The position numbers and the translations under genes are program-made. This document shows positions 24,184-54,983 of a DNA stretch of 64,000 nucleotides, piece by piece. Position 1 is the first letter of the stretch, and every line of letters begins with the position of its first letter. The DNA is from Erpobdella octoculata (lineage: Eukaryota > Annelida > Clitellata > Hirudinida > Erpobdellidae): NCBI GenBank assembly GCA_963978895.1, contig OZ022242.1, positions 22,788,629 to 22,852,628 on the forward strand, in the 5' to 3' direction. The notes under the pieces are model-generated. The model was not told the origin of the DNA. It did no database searches and saw only the letters and a list, made by a program, of their open reading frames with translations.

Positions 24184-25926
24184 CTATTCGGACGTACGAC
24201 CGAATACTTTCACCGCTATTCGGACGTACTATACTAGGTAGTCGCATAAAAATTTCAAAATTATTTTTTTTTAATTTCAGTAATATTTTTAAATAAAGGT
24301 ATAAAATCTGAGTTCAAATATACCTTAAAGTGTTAAAAAAAGTTATTTTAATAAAAGATATAGCTAATCAAAGTTCGCATACCTCGATCGAACATGGACT
24401 GCGTGCGTCCGTTAAAAACTGGGGTACAACGTAGAAGCGTAGTTTACAGCGTGCACATAGCGCACAGCGCAAAGAACGCCTAACAAGGCTTTGCGCGTAT
24501 GGGTTAAGAATTCCTTCTGTTTCTCATATTCAATATGAATTTATTTAGAAATAGAATTCCAAACAAAAAACTTGATAAATATAAAGTTATTAAAAGTTTA
24601 AAAGTGGGACCACGCATTTCGCTTCCAATGCGCCATAGCACATAACTGAATGTCACTGCATGAGCTCGCGGTAGTTCGCCGTCTGCTTGTTGTTTTAAGA
24701 CTGATATTTGTTTATGTAGGAGAATCAAAGTACTTTCTGTCGCGGATCATAACTTGATCTGTATAATTGCCCTCCTCCTTTTTCAGCAAGGCGGAGTTAA
24801 GGCGGCTGTCTGTCAGGAAAGCGCTTGAAGATTGTGAGAAAGTCCACGGCTTCGTCTTCATCATTTGTTCATTAAAGTTATTAAATAACCTTTTGAATGA
24901 AACTAAACTTATACTACTGAGATGTCTCTAAGACGAGTTATAGAGACTCAAACACTATCTTAAAATCTATAAATCTATATTATGTACGTCAGTTGCAGCG
25001 CGCCTACGGTTATGCGCTGCTACACGATCTACATTAACGAAGTAATTTTTATAGTTAGAGACTTACCAGTGTTATGAATTTTTACTATGTTATAATAGAC
25101 ATAATAACCTTTCGAATGAAACTAAATTTATTTTACAGCGAGGTCTCCAAGACGAGATATAGAGACTCAAACACTATCTTAAAATCGATATTATGTACGT
25201 CAGTTGCGCCTACGGTTATGCGCTGCTACACGATCTACATTAACGAAGTAATTTTTATAGTTAGAGACTTGCCAGTGTTATGAATTTTTACTATGTTATA
25301 ATAGACATAATAACCTTTCGAATGAAACTAAATTTATTTTACAGCGAGGTCTCCAAGACGAGATATAGAGACTCAAACACTATCTAATATCTATATAATT
25401 CCTAGAGCTTGCTTAGAGTTTAGCTGGCGCGCGGTGCTCAAATTTTAAGCACCACCCTATCAACTTAAAACTCGATTTGTGTAACTGGGAGAGTTAGTGT
25501 AGCTACCAAATTTAACATTGTTATAGAAGAAAAGAAACGAAATTTTTTAAGCCTAAAACCATATTTTAGCGTCAATGACCTATGAAATAAAGCCTTAAAT
25601 CAATAAAGACTCACTTTTGAATCAAAGTGAAAGGAAAATGAACTGTGCGAACTCATTTATATAGACAATTTTGGGTTCAGACATGATTTACAATTATTTT
25701 TATGTAACCATTTTTATTGTGGCTTTATTACATCCAGAGATATAAGCAATCCCGTAACACCATTTTAGCTCGTTCCACTGCGCCTGATAAACTTTTTAGT
25801 CTTGAATGTTCAGGCGTTGCGCGCACAGGCGCGTTTCGTTTATGCGACTACCTATACTATACTATACTATAACTTGACTATAACTATTAATACGTCCGAA
25901 TAATTTCACAACTATTCGTCCGAAAA
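24184..25926. mobile_element. Non-autonomous element with TATTCGGACG terminal inverted repeats
   Basis: The left arm (24184-24250) carries two TATTCGGACGTA words and ends in GGTAGTCGCATAAA. The right arm (25838-25926) is its reverse complement with TTTATGCGACTACC, then TACGTCCGAATAA and ATTCGTCCGAAAA. The interior has no coding frame and holds a tandem array (24885-25395). No target duplication could be read. Confidence 0.65.
24885..25395 (+). repeat. Tandem array of about 205-bp units
   Basis: Two and a half units share AATGAAACTAAA, AGAGACTCAAACACTATCT, ATTATGTACGTCAGTTGC and TTATGCGCTGCTACACGATC. The unit start recurs near 24895, 25105 and 25315. The last two units are nearly identical, so their duplication is recent. 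Confidence 0.9.
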
Positions 25927-26378
25927 TATAAAAAAGTTTCTTCATTATGAAAAGTATATAATGCCAAAAGAGAACAAAAACAATGATATTCTTAAGTATT
26001 TAAGTTTTTTCCTTGACACTTGACGTTTCTGCATTGAATTCTGTTAAATATTTGAATTAAGATGTATATAAAATATTAAAATTAAAGACTTGATTCTTAG
26101 TAATTACAACGTAGTCCTAGGCTCAAAGAATTTTAAGTGTTTTTAAGGTTAGTGAAAGAGTTAACCCCACGTTAAGTTAACCTGAGCAATGCGTAGTCAG
26201 GCGTAGTGTAAACTCCTTGCTCCAAGAGAGCTATGAGCCAGTGAGATTCAAACCGCCGATCTATATGCAGACAGGCGAACGTTTTACCATCACCGACGAG
26301 AAAAATATTGAATGTTTCATCATTATGGGTGTTCTTAAAAATTATATTTATTTGTATATTATTTTTTTAATCAAAAAG

Positions 26379-27583
26379 AACAACCCAAGGAGGCTAATAC
26401 CATTATTGTGCAAGCAATTCTACAACTTGGGCTGGGTTACTGGAACTGGAGGCGGTATCAGTATCAAGCAACAGTATTTTTTATAATTATTGATTTAGCA
26501 ATTTAATAAAGACTTCAACTAAGAGCTAAGATTTATTAAAGTGTTATTTTAATGTTGTACAGTGACAAGATCTACATAGCTCCCTCTGGTGTTCAAAAGG
26601 AGTTAATCCAGGTTTTGATGTTAAATTTTATCTAAGGTTTTTTTTTTGAAAATCAAATGTCATTTTCTTATTTGGTTTTTTATTTTAAGGAAGATGATAT
26701 TTTTGTTCAAGATCTTAATGGGACTGATCTTGAATTACCCAAAAATAAACAACTTAAAAAGAGTCAATGCACACCTCTTTTTATGAACGCATATTTCTTA
26801 AGAGGTTTCAATTATTTGTGAATTTAGTAAATTTACATTTTCTTGTGTTGCTTGTGTTGATTACCTTCATTATATGTTTTACTGCAGATGCTGGTGCAAT
26901 AATACATTCACATTCGAAAGCAGCTGTTATCTGCACTCTTTTAAATCCTGGGAAAGAGTTTCGACTCACCCACATGGAGATGATAAAAGGAATAAAAAAT
27001 GATGCAACAGGTTAGTTATTTTATTTTTTAATGATTGTGTGTTTATCTTTTTTTCATGTTTTTAAACTTTTTAGGTCAGAATTACAGGTATGATGATGTC
27101 TTAGTAGTCCCAATAATTGAAAATACACCTGAAGAACATGAATTAAAGGTAAGCAACTGTTTTTTAACATTCATGTCTAAATTCATTTTTAACCATATTC
27201 TTTTCAATTAAAGGATGAAATGGCCAGAGCAATGAAGGATTATCCCGAAACTTGTGCAATCCTAGTTCGGAGACATGGTGTTTACGTATGGGGCAAAACC
27301 TGGCAGCAAGCCAAGTGCATGTATGTTGGTTTTTGTATGAACGAGAGTTTTAAAATTACAATTGAATTTGTATAATATTAAATAGGTTTGATTTAAAACA
27401 ACTTAGAAAGCAAATAAATAATATTTATAGATTTGCTTATCCTTTTTTGTATTTCAAATTTTCAGGGCAGAATGTTATGATTACCTATTTGACATTTCAA
27501 ATCAAATGAAACAGCTTGGACTCGATCCGATGTCAACACCGGAGCTGTTTGAGGGTGCTTATATTTCTAAACTTGCATCTTAA
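26379..27583 (+). CDS. APIP: Methylthioribulose-1-phosphate dehydratase (APIP/MtnB), first exon not identified
   Basis: Exons 26379-26473, 26563-26611, 26690-26804, 26888-27010, 27075-27148, 27214-27320 and 27466-27583 join in frame (681 nt, 226 residues plus stop). The product dehydrates 5-methylthioribulose-1-phosphate in cytosolic methionine salvage; human APIP also restrains cell death. Seen: [19 protein letters not shown] at the N-terminus, [20 protein letters not shown], zinc-ligand histidines in IIHSHS, the catalytic-glutamate motif [24 protein letters not shown], the third zinc histidine in RRHGVYVWG, and ECYDYLFDI. All key residues are present. The first exon in this list starts at an AG acceptor, so a short initiating exon must lie upstream; I could not place it. 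AATAAA lies at 27645-27650. Confidence 0.93.
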
Positions 27584-27650
27584 TATTGCTTTGTGGTAAT
27601 ATGTGTATTTTTTTATTTGTTGATAATTTGTAATTAGTATGATCAATAAA

Positions 27651-28171
27651 TTTAAAAATTGTTTGTCACTTGCATAAGCAAATTTTGTTGTAGAGCCAGT
27701 TGTTTGTTGTGATCCGTTATATCATATCATTTGGTTCAGAAATGATATTTCAAAGTGGTTTGAAATGAACTGGAGTGAGCAACTGCTCTTACCTGAGTGG
27801 AAGTGGAATTCTGAGTGATAAAGGGAGAAAGTCAGAGCATGTTGAAAAATGATGTGCTTGGACAAAATGTGATTTTGATATCTGACATTTTGGTCTACTC
27901 AACTGGTTTAGACACCGGCTTGGATATCCAGAGTCCCCAGGTTCGGGCACGTAATTTCCTTGAGCAAGCTTGTAATCTGTGGGGCTGCCAGCGGTGCCGC
28001 AAACTCCGCATACGCTAGCCTTATCTGCAAGCTGCCAACATTGTAAAGTCCTCTTTAAGTTGCATTGTTATTCACGGCGCTATATAAATTAAGCTGTTGC
28101 GGCTTGATAGCTAGATTAAAGATTTAAAAAAATAAAAATTAAGCACAAAAAGAAATAATGGCACAAAACAG
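27651..28171. other. Downstream of APIP, repeat remnants
   Basis: Positions 27980-28085 hold a repeat (GCTGCCAGCGGTGCCGC, ATACGCTAGCCTTAT, GCAAGCTGCCAACATT) whose reverse complement recurs at 52960-53050. No gene recognised. Confidence 0.6.
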
Positions 28172-28429
28172 CTAGGAAGATGGTAAATCAACTAAAATTT
28201 GGAGGTAGTGCATGTCCAGAGCAGAGTTGGCCGTGGGTTCATTTTTAGTGACTGAACCTGTAGCATTTGGAAGATCGTTAATAAGTTTTTGTAATGCAAT
28301 CTGGTGTTTATTTTCCCAGAGAATTTTGTTGGGAACACCTTGTTTGGTCAATTCAGTAATGGGATGGGCAGTTTGTGCTAGGTTTGGTATGAAGTTGCAG
28401 AAATAACTGAACAATCCCATTATCTGCTT

Positions 28430-29813
28430 GGTATGCGGACTTTTCATCAAAGGACGATTCATCAAGGGACTGTTCATCAAGGACTATTCATCAAGGGACT
28501 ATTCATCAAGAGACTATTCATCGAAGGACTATTTATCAAGAGGACGGTTCATCATAAGGACTGTTCATCTAAAGACTATTCATCAAGAGAATTATTCATC
28601 AAATTTTGAAGCCACTCAGCAACCTTTATCAATATATTTTCAGCGTAAAGTAATTTGATGTATTTTTAAAAGACAGTTCTTCATCTTTGATAAAATAAAT
28701 TTCAAACATATCAGTAATTTTAAAAAAATAGTGATGGCAACCAGGGTTGTTAAGAGCGGTACCATTGGCTGACAAGATCGTTGATGACAGCGCCGCTAAA
28801 TTTTTTAGCTGTTCTCAGCGCTATTCGCTACCGCAACTTTTATTAAAAAAACAAAATAGGTCTTTTATATCAATTAAATGAGTTCCAATGTATTTAGTTT
28901 TTATTTGAAGTCTGCATGAAATCTGAGTGTGGTTGATTTATCGACGATCCGGACGAGCGTAAGCGTCTCTTTGAAATGACCTTTCCTGACTTCGCTAAAG
29001 CGAGCGTGTTTGTCTCTTTGAAGTGTGGCAGAAGTGGTATACCTACCGGGTGTTAGTGATGTTTTGAGGTGTATGGTATCTGGCTGTTTGAGTGTGTATA
29101 TACTTACAGTTTGTACGAACAGTTGAAAGCAGTTTTTTAAAACTTATTCTTCAATTGTCTTTTGCTCGTTTGATCTTAAGATCTTGACGTTATTTCTTGT
29201 CCAGTTATTTTATTTACTGTATGTGACGAATAAAATTGTTGTATATTACAACCATGTCTTTTACAAATTTGCTGATTGCTCGAGGCAAAAGTGTCTTTGA
29301 AGCGTGGCTCCTTGGTGTTAGACGACCGATGCCAGATTTGACATAGCGGGCATGTGTGATGCTTTGACGTGTTTGTGGCCTTTGGTAAATGTGTACATAT
29401 ATGGTTTACGAATTTAGTTTTTCTGGTGCTGTGACCGGAAGCGGAAGAGAGAGCGACCGGGAGCGTGAGAGCAAGCAGGGAAGGAAACGGGAGCGAGAGA
29501 GAAAAACGACCGAAAAACCCCGGGCAACACAAGGTACCTCGCTAGTTCTATTATAAAGAATAAAGTATTTGGATGCAAGCAGAGTAGCACTGTAAACTTG
29601 ATATAGATTGCCCTACATTTTGGTAACATATTTTGGTTGAAAATAACATCTAAAACAATTTTATTAAATTTTTTGATGAATAGTCCGCTGGATGAAAAAA
29701 CATTAGATGAACAGTCCTTATTATGAACCGTCCTCTTGATGAATAGTCCATTGATGAATAGTCCCTTGATGAACAGTCCTTTGATGAATCGTCCTTTGAT
29801 GAACAGTCCTAGA
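28430..29813. mobile_element. Foldback-like element with tandem-repeat inverted arms
   Basis: The left arm (28438-28607) repeats GGACTGTTCATCAA-type units. The right arm (29672-29813) repeats the inverted TTGATGAACAGTCC unit. Flanks share ATCTGCTT (28422-28429 and 29817-29824), part of an 11-bp near-match. Removing the insert restores continuity of the Gypsy frame region. The interior has no recognised coding frame and carries a minisatellite-family copy at 29425-29550. Confidence 0.75.
29425..29550 (-). repeat. CCCGGCGTTGCCCGG-family copy, short
   Basis: GAGAGAGCGACCGGGAGCGT minisatellite units are followed by AAAAACCCCGGGCAACACAA and CTCGCTAGTT. Confidence 0.8.
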
Positions 29814-30247
29814 ATCATCTGCTTAACTTCTTTTTTATTCGTAGGAGGTTTAATTTCTTGCATGATGGCAATTTTATCTGCATCGGGTGCAACAATCCCC
29901 GAACCTACAACATGACCTAAGAAGACAACCTTCGGTTGTGCAAACCGAAATTTTTCCAAATTTAAAGTCAAACCTACATTTTTAATGATGGTAAAGAATT
30001 GTAAAAGAGTAGTTCATGCTCTTCCCAACTAGACAAAATAACGGCAAAATCGTCAATGAATGGTTCTGTGAAAGATATTATGGGTTGATGTATCGAAATC
30101 GCCCTCATAAAAGTATTGCTGGCCGATTTTAGACCAAAAGGGCATTCTGCGAAACACGAATAAACCTTCTTCACAAGAAAATGTAGTTAACCAAGCTGAT
30201 TCAGGATCTATGGGAATTTGCCAATACCTATTGATATATATATATAT

Positions 30248-31507
30248 CATGGCCGTCGAGAGGGGGGCAAATGCACAGGGGCCCGGAGCAGTGCAAAGAG
30301 CCCGGGAATTGACCATTTATATATATGTTTTTATATATACGTAAAAAATATTGCAGACTTGCTTAATGAAGTTAAACAGTTTAGGCATCTTTATTTGGGA
30401 TAATCTGTTGTCAGAATCAAAACTTGTTGCAGAAGCCATGGCATCAGATTTGCCAACAGACAAAGAAATACCAGAACAAAAAGTTAAAAAAGAAAAGTAT
30501 TTTTGGACAAAATTTCTGAAACAAACAATGGGCAACAAATTGATAATAATGAAACGATCAAATTTAAATTTGATGTTTTTTACAGACTTGTTGATTGCGT
30601 TATTGGTGGATTAACACAATTTCTATAGCCTAATATATCAGCAATACATTCAGTTTTATGTGGTTATTTTGGAACTTTCAGATTCACAAATTGAACCAAT
30701 GTTGAGAGCTTTTTGTACAAAATACGAAAATGACGTTCCCTTGGAAATAATTGATGAAATAAAGCGCCTAAAAGCAGTTTACAAATACAATTTTGAGTTG
30801 ATGATTTAGTTACTTCTGATTCATCTGTTTTAAAACCACTGGATTTACTCAACAAATTTCGAGAATTGAAAGTAGAATGCCTTTTCCAAAATGTATCTGT
30901 TGCAATAAGAATTTTTTGTACGATAGGTACCTGTGACTGTTGCAGAAGCTGAACGGTCATTCAGCAAATTGAAACAAATAAATAGTGTACAACGATCAGT
31001 AGGTAATGGGACATAAAATACTTTGTGAATTTGCGTTATTTGCAATTGAAAATGATCTAGCTATTTAGCTAGGACCTAGGTCTATTAAATTTGATGAAAT
31101 CATTGACAATTGCGCATTAAAGAAATCAAGAAAAATATCACTTTGAAAATATTGAAAAATTGGTCATTGTGCAAAAAATTATACTGTTAATTTTTTACAT
31201 AATTTCTTTAATAAACCTGTTTTTCATAAATGGCAAACGTATTTTAATCTTTTAAATCCTGAATTTGAAAATCATAAAAGTGAAATTATAAAATTCTAAT
31301 AAGTAGGTACATTTATTATTTAAAAAATCCATTATCAATGAACAGTTTTTATAAAATTTAAAAAAAAAATGATATGAAGAATTCACCACCAGGTGCCAAT
31401 CATTGAATGTGCAGAATATTTAGGTACATTTTTTTAGGAACTACCATCTGGCTCTCAGGGGGCCCGTACTTAGCACAGAGGCCCGCAATGGTCTCTCGAC
31501 GGCCCTG
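30248..31507 (+). mobile_element. hAT transposon, ZMYM1-like type, decayed
   Basis: The duplication ATATATAT flanks it at 30240-30247 and 31508-31515. Ends: CATGGCCGTCGAGAG on the left; the reverse complement of the right end is CAGGGCCGTCGAGAG. Plus-strand frames contain DLPTDKEIPEQKVKKEKY (about 30450-30500) and, near 30935-30985, VTVAEAERSFSKLKQIN, the hAT C-terminal dimerisation signature. It sits inside a short (TA)n palindrome that is itself flanked by GCCAATACC on both sides (30220-30228 and 31520-31528). Confidence 0.85.
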
Positions 31508-31740
31508 ATATATATCAATGGCCAATACCCTTTCGTGCGTCGAAACAGCTTATGAATCGACCATATCTGAAGCACATCGGGAATGGGAAAGCAGTCTCCC
31601 TTTGTATAACGATAATCTATAGCTATACGGACTCCTTTTTTCCCCTTAGATCTCTTTAAAATACAAACCATCGGGCTTACGATAGGGCTCTGCGATGGTA
31701 CGATGACGCCCTGGCGAATGGCGAAGCATGTCTGGCAACT

Positions 31741-32487
31741 TCCACCTTCAGCAACTCTGGGGTTCTACTATAGGTATAGGCCTAGGCTCTCAGGTGTTTG
31801 GAGGTAAAGTCATACCAAAAAATTGCTTGTGGGCTAGTTAGAACTTGTCAACATTTTTTGGTTGACAATAATGTTTTATAAGCTGTTTTGGTTGTCTTAA
31901 GGTTGAAAAATCTTACACCACGGTATTTTATTTTATCTATGTTTGAAAATATTTGGCCAGCTTCAAGGAAAGATCTACGCTGTGATTGGTTAATCACTTT
32001 GTTTATGAAAAAATATGGATCAGACAGAACTGGACCGGCGAACTTGTAAATACAATGAGTAATAAATAATAAATAGGATCAATGCGTGTTTTGGTTTTGA
32101 AAGTTTTGTTTAAATTGGAAATTAAAGTTTATTTGTTTTTGAGGTTATTTTATAATTTTTTTTATAACAATACTACACTTCTGTTCACTGAAACACTAAC
32201 TAATAAATAAACAACTAAGTTTACTAAAGAAGTCAGTCAAGTCAATGTGTAGTAGTAAGTAGTGTATTTTAAACTTTTAAACACTGCTTTTTTAGACTAC
32301 TTATACTAAGAGATAAGAGTCCATCAATAAAACTACTCTAAGTCTAAGAAGTAATCTTCAGTCAGTTGCTGTTTACTGTCCAATACTTTTTAACGTTATC
32401 GATTTTTTTTAAGTTTGGGTTTGGAAAGTTATAAATAATGACTAATTATTATTTAATAAACCAATAAATATGTTTTATTTGTTCCAG
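31741..32487. other. Upstream region of SCAP, no gene seen
   Basis: A+T-rich DNA with no supported frame. TTTGTTCCAG at 32478-32487 is a plausible acceptor for a 5'-untranslated exon leading into the SCAP start codon, so the SCAP promoter probably lies further upstream. Confidence 0.45.
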
Positions 32488-32552
32488 AATTAAAGTCATA
32501 TACACCCAGGACTGCAACTTTTATTTTCAAAATAGTTTAATTTCAAATAACA

Positions 32553-51827
<19,275 letters not shown>

Positions 51828-51914
51828 AATTATTTTGAATGCATTTTTGTTAAAAAAAGTTTGTTGGTTTATTTCTTGTGCTATATGTTATTGTAATATC
51901 ATTTGAAGTCATCA

Positions 51915-52000
<86 letters not shown>

Positions 52001-53143
52001 ATGTATATATATACACTAACTTGATCAGCATTTTATGGAACAGTTATCAAGTTAACATTAAAATAATTATTTCAGATATATTTACCTATATCTGTTTTAT
52101 ATTTCTTATTGCTCTTTTTGTGTCATACTCTATCAAACACTTTTTACTTTCCATGGCCACCAATAAAGTTGTTGAATCTAATTTAATGTTGAGCAAAATG
52201 ACTTTTACTATAAAGTTATTCGATCTTTTATTTGTTTTTTTGGGTTTTTAGTTGATATTCTAATTCTTTTTTGCATTTTTATTCACACGGATATTAGATG
52301 TTGCTGTTATGCTTTTGAGTTTGTATTATTATATTGGTAATAATTATGCAACATCCAGGAACCTTCCTGCAGTGCACCATTAATAATGAGGCATTGAGGA
52401 AAAAATGCCTCTTAATGGTCTTATTTGTGCTGGTTGATGTTTTTTGAGTTTCTGCTGTATTAGTTGTTCATTTGATGTCACAGTATACAAATGTTTGTAT
52501 ATTAAATTTGTTCTGTCATACCAGTGATTGTATCATGTATAATTATCAGAACATGAGTTCAGGTTTTTTCTTCTTATTTGGATGGGAAAATGAAATTTCA
52601 AATTTGAAGGAAAAAAGGACTTGATCTGTATCAGGTGTGTACTTACTTTTTGCTCTTGTACATCTGTAAGAAGTCGCAGTTTGGGACTTGTGTCTGTTTT
52701 ATGGCTTATGTAATTTGTCTGTAAATTTTGTTTAATCTTTTTTTATTCTTTACCGTTTGTAATATAAACTTTGCTTGAAAATCTACACGATGCCGCTTCA
52801 TCAGTTTTCATTGTATTTTTATATTTTAAAGGCAGCAAAAATTAAAAAAAATTTATTTGATAAGTTGAATATCAGTCGTGTGTTAATAAGATCTGCTGCT
52901 TTGAGTAAGTCACTTGGCATATGAGATAGGATAAATCAGAGTTGAAAGTACATTTTTTGAGACTACGGACCAGCGACCACTTTTAGAACGTTGGCAGCTT
53001 GCATAATAAGACTAGCGTATATGATGTTGATGGCGCCGCTGGCAACCCAGCATACTCTCGATAGCTCCACAAGCGCACAAAGGACTTTAACCCCCAAACA
53101 AAGTTGGTACTCATTTATCGACCACTTAGGGATGAAACGCGAT
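51828..53143. other. Downstream of SCAP, simple repeats and repeat remnants
   Basis: A (TA)n-(GT)n microsatellite lies at 51919-52015. Positions 52960-53050 are an inverted relative of the repeat at 27980-28085. The long stretch 52020-52950 shows no frame I recognise; part of it may be the SCAP 3' untranslated region. Confidence 0.5.
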
Positions 53144-53401
53144 GTAAACGTAGAGGAATATGTTTTCTAGCGATTCGTAACGTTAAAGTCGAAGTTATTT
53201 ATAACACAATATTTCTCGAATTTTATTTTAACTTTATTATTCTTCCTTGAATATAATCCTTTTCTTGACTCTAAACTGACTTATCTCACTTTGCAGAAGT
53301 TAACCCGGTTCTGACAAATCTTTTGATAATTCCAATTTCTCTCCCTACAACGTTACTTTTTTCTATTGAGGACCACAAAAAGGAAAAGGACCAATACCAA
53401 T

Positions 53402-53433
<32 letters not shown>

Positions 53434-54954
53434 CATATATATACACACATATATATATATATACATATATATATATACATATATATACACACATATATAT
53501 ATATATATACATACATACATCCATCCATGTATATATACTAGAGATGGGAATCGAACCGAACTCGAACCGAACTTTTCGAACTCGAACCCATATTTTAGCA
53601 TTTCGAACCGAACTCGAACGAACCCAAATTTTTATGCATCGAACCGAACTCGAACCCAATGACGGTCGAACTCGAACCGAACTCGAACCCATTAATGGTC
53701 GAACTCGAACCCATTAATGGTCGAACTCGAACCGAACTCGAACCCAGTTAAAACATCATCTGAACAAAATTAAAAAAAGCCAACCTAGAAAATTAAATGA
53801 CAATATTGGGCCAAGCTTTTTAATATCACTTATTTGATTATTTTTCTTTGCTTTTTTATCTATGAAAAAGAAAAAAGGGACCAGCGTTATTTGTTTTGTT
53901 ATTGTTTTCATTGTTATAAGCGGCGGCATTTCTATCCAATAATTTATAATGGATTGTATCATTGTTTTTTCTCCATCGAAAAAACTTGATATAGCGAAAG
54001 TTAGAAGTGATTGTAAAAACTTTGATAAGCTGGTGTCTCAAAATCAGGCGCGATTAGTAGATGCGACATGGACAAAGAGTCCTATTTGGAATAGTTTCAA
54101 GTGTGTTTGCCTTTTGAAGATGGCAAAGATAAAATGATTAAATTTAAATTATGTCTATTAAACTATTATAACATTCAAAGTCATTACAGTTTGGGACTAT
54201 AATTATAGTGTTATTTAAAATATTTTTATAAGTATGATGCTATTTAAAATACTTTTATTTTTTACATTTACTTTATTTGCATTCAACAGATTTTGAAAGA
54301 GCAACTAATATTTTTAAAATACAATTACAATTTCTGATTTGTTCTTATTTTAAATAATGTTAAAATAAATGTACCTATTATTTGTGTATTAAAAAATTGA
54401 ACTGAACTCAATCAATAGTCATCACATTTCGAGCTAAACTCGAACAAACTTTAACTGGTCGATTACATTCGAACTCGAATAAAAGTCGAACCGAACTCGA
54501 ACCCCACAGCAACCGAACCCGAACTGAACTCGAACCCCACAGCAACCGAACCCGAACCGAACTCGAACCCAAAAGGGACCGAACCCGAACCGAACTCGAA
54601 CCCAAAGGGGACCGAACCCGAACCGAACCCGAACCCAAAAATGATCAACCGAACCGAACTCGAACTTCTAATTTTGGGTTCGATTCCCATCTCTAATATA
54701 TACACTCAAACACACATATACATATATATACATTAATGATACAAAAATTATACGCACACACAATGTCACAGGAGCACAAATATACATATATACATACATA
54801 TACATTATATATACATATATATACACACATATACACACATATACATTCATACATAAATGACTATTGTTTCAACACAACCAAAATATGCACACATAATACA
54901 ATAAAATAAACAAATACTATGAAAATACGTAAGATGAATCATCTTCATCTTACA
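53144..54954 (-). repeat. 3' LTR, interrupted by a hAT
   Basis: Parts 53144-53538 and 54696-54954 are collinear with the 5' LTR. A (TA/TACA)n microsatellite inside the LTR (53403-53540) differs in length from the other copy. Confidence 0.9.
53539..54695 (+). mobile_element. hAT element with CGAACC subterminal arrays, inside the 3' LTR
   Basis: The duplication ATATATAC flanks it at 53531-53538 and 54696-54703. Ends: TAGAGATGGGAATCGAACC and its inverse. Both subterminal zones are arrays of GAACCGAACTCGAACCCA-type units (53555-53750 and 54420-54670). The interior frame 53949-54137 includes ATWTKSPIWNSFKCV, resembling the start of a BED finger. It is a deletion derivative of a BED-hAT. Confidence 0.9.
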
Positions 54955-54983
54955 TATCCCCCCTCTTCGAAAAAAGAAACGCA

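Larger units (their letters stand above)
28172..31740 (-). mobile_element. Decayed Ty3/Gypsy retrotransposon pol fragment with two nested insertions
   Basis: Minus-strand segments of a Gypsy reverse transcriptase run from about 31740 down to 28172: GVIVPSQSPIVSPMV and GVRIAIDYR (31560-31730), YWQIPIDPESAWLTTF (about 30180-30235), RRMPF and GLKSASNTFMRA (about 30100-30150), the catalytic box FIDDFAV (about 30040-30060), LGHVVGSGIVAPDADKI (about 29870-29920), then past an insertion MGLFSYFCNFIPN and PITELTKQGVPNK (28320-28420), the RT/RNase H hinge. Frameshifts are present and no LTRs, protease or integrase were found. Inserts: a foldback-like element (28430-29813) and a hAT (30248-31507). Confidence 0.85.

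Noticed and set aside
26217..26300. tRNA-like GATTCAAACCGCCGATC word upstream of APIP
   Set aside because: Only a B-box-like word is present with no matching A box; probably a SINE remnant.
28430..28600. CRISPR-like array of GGACTGTTCATCAA repeats
   Set aside because: Repeats are contiguous with no unique spacers, in an animal genome, and mirrored at 29672-29813, which fits a foldback element.
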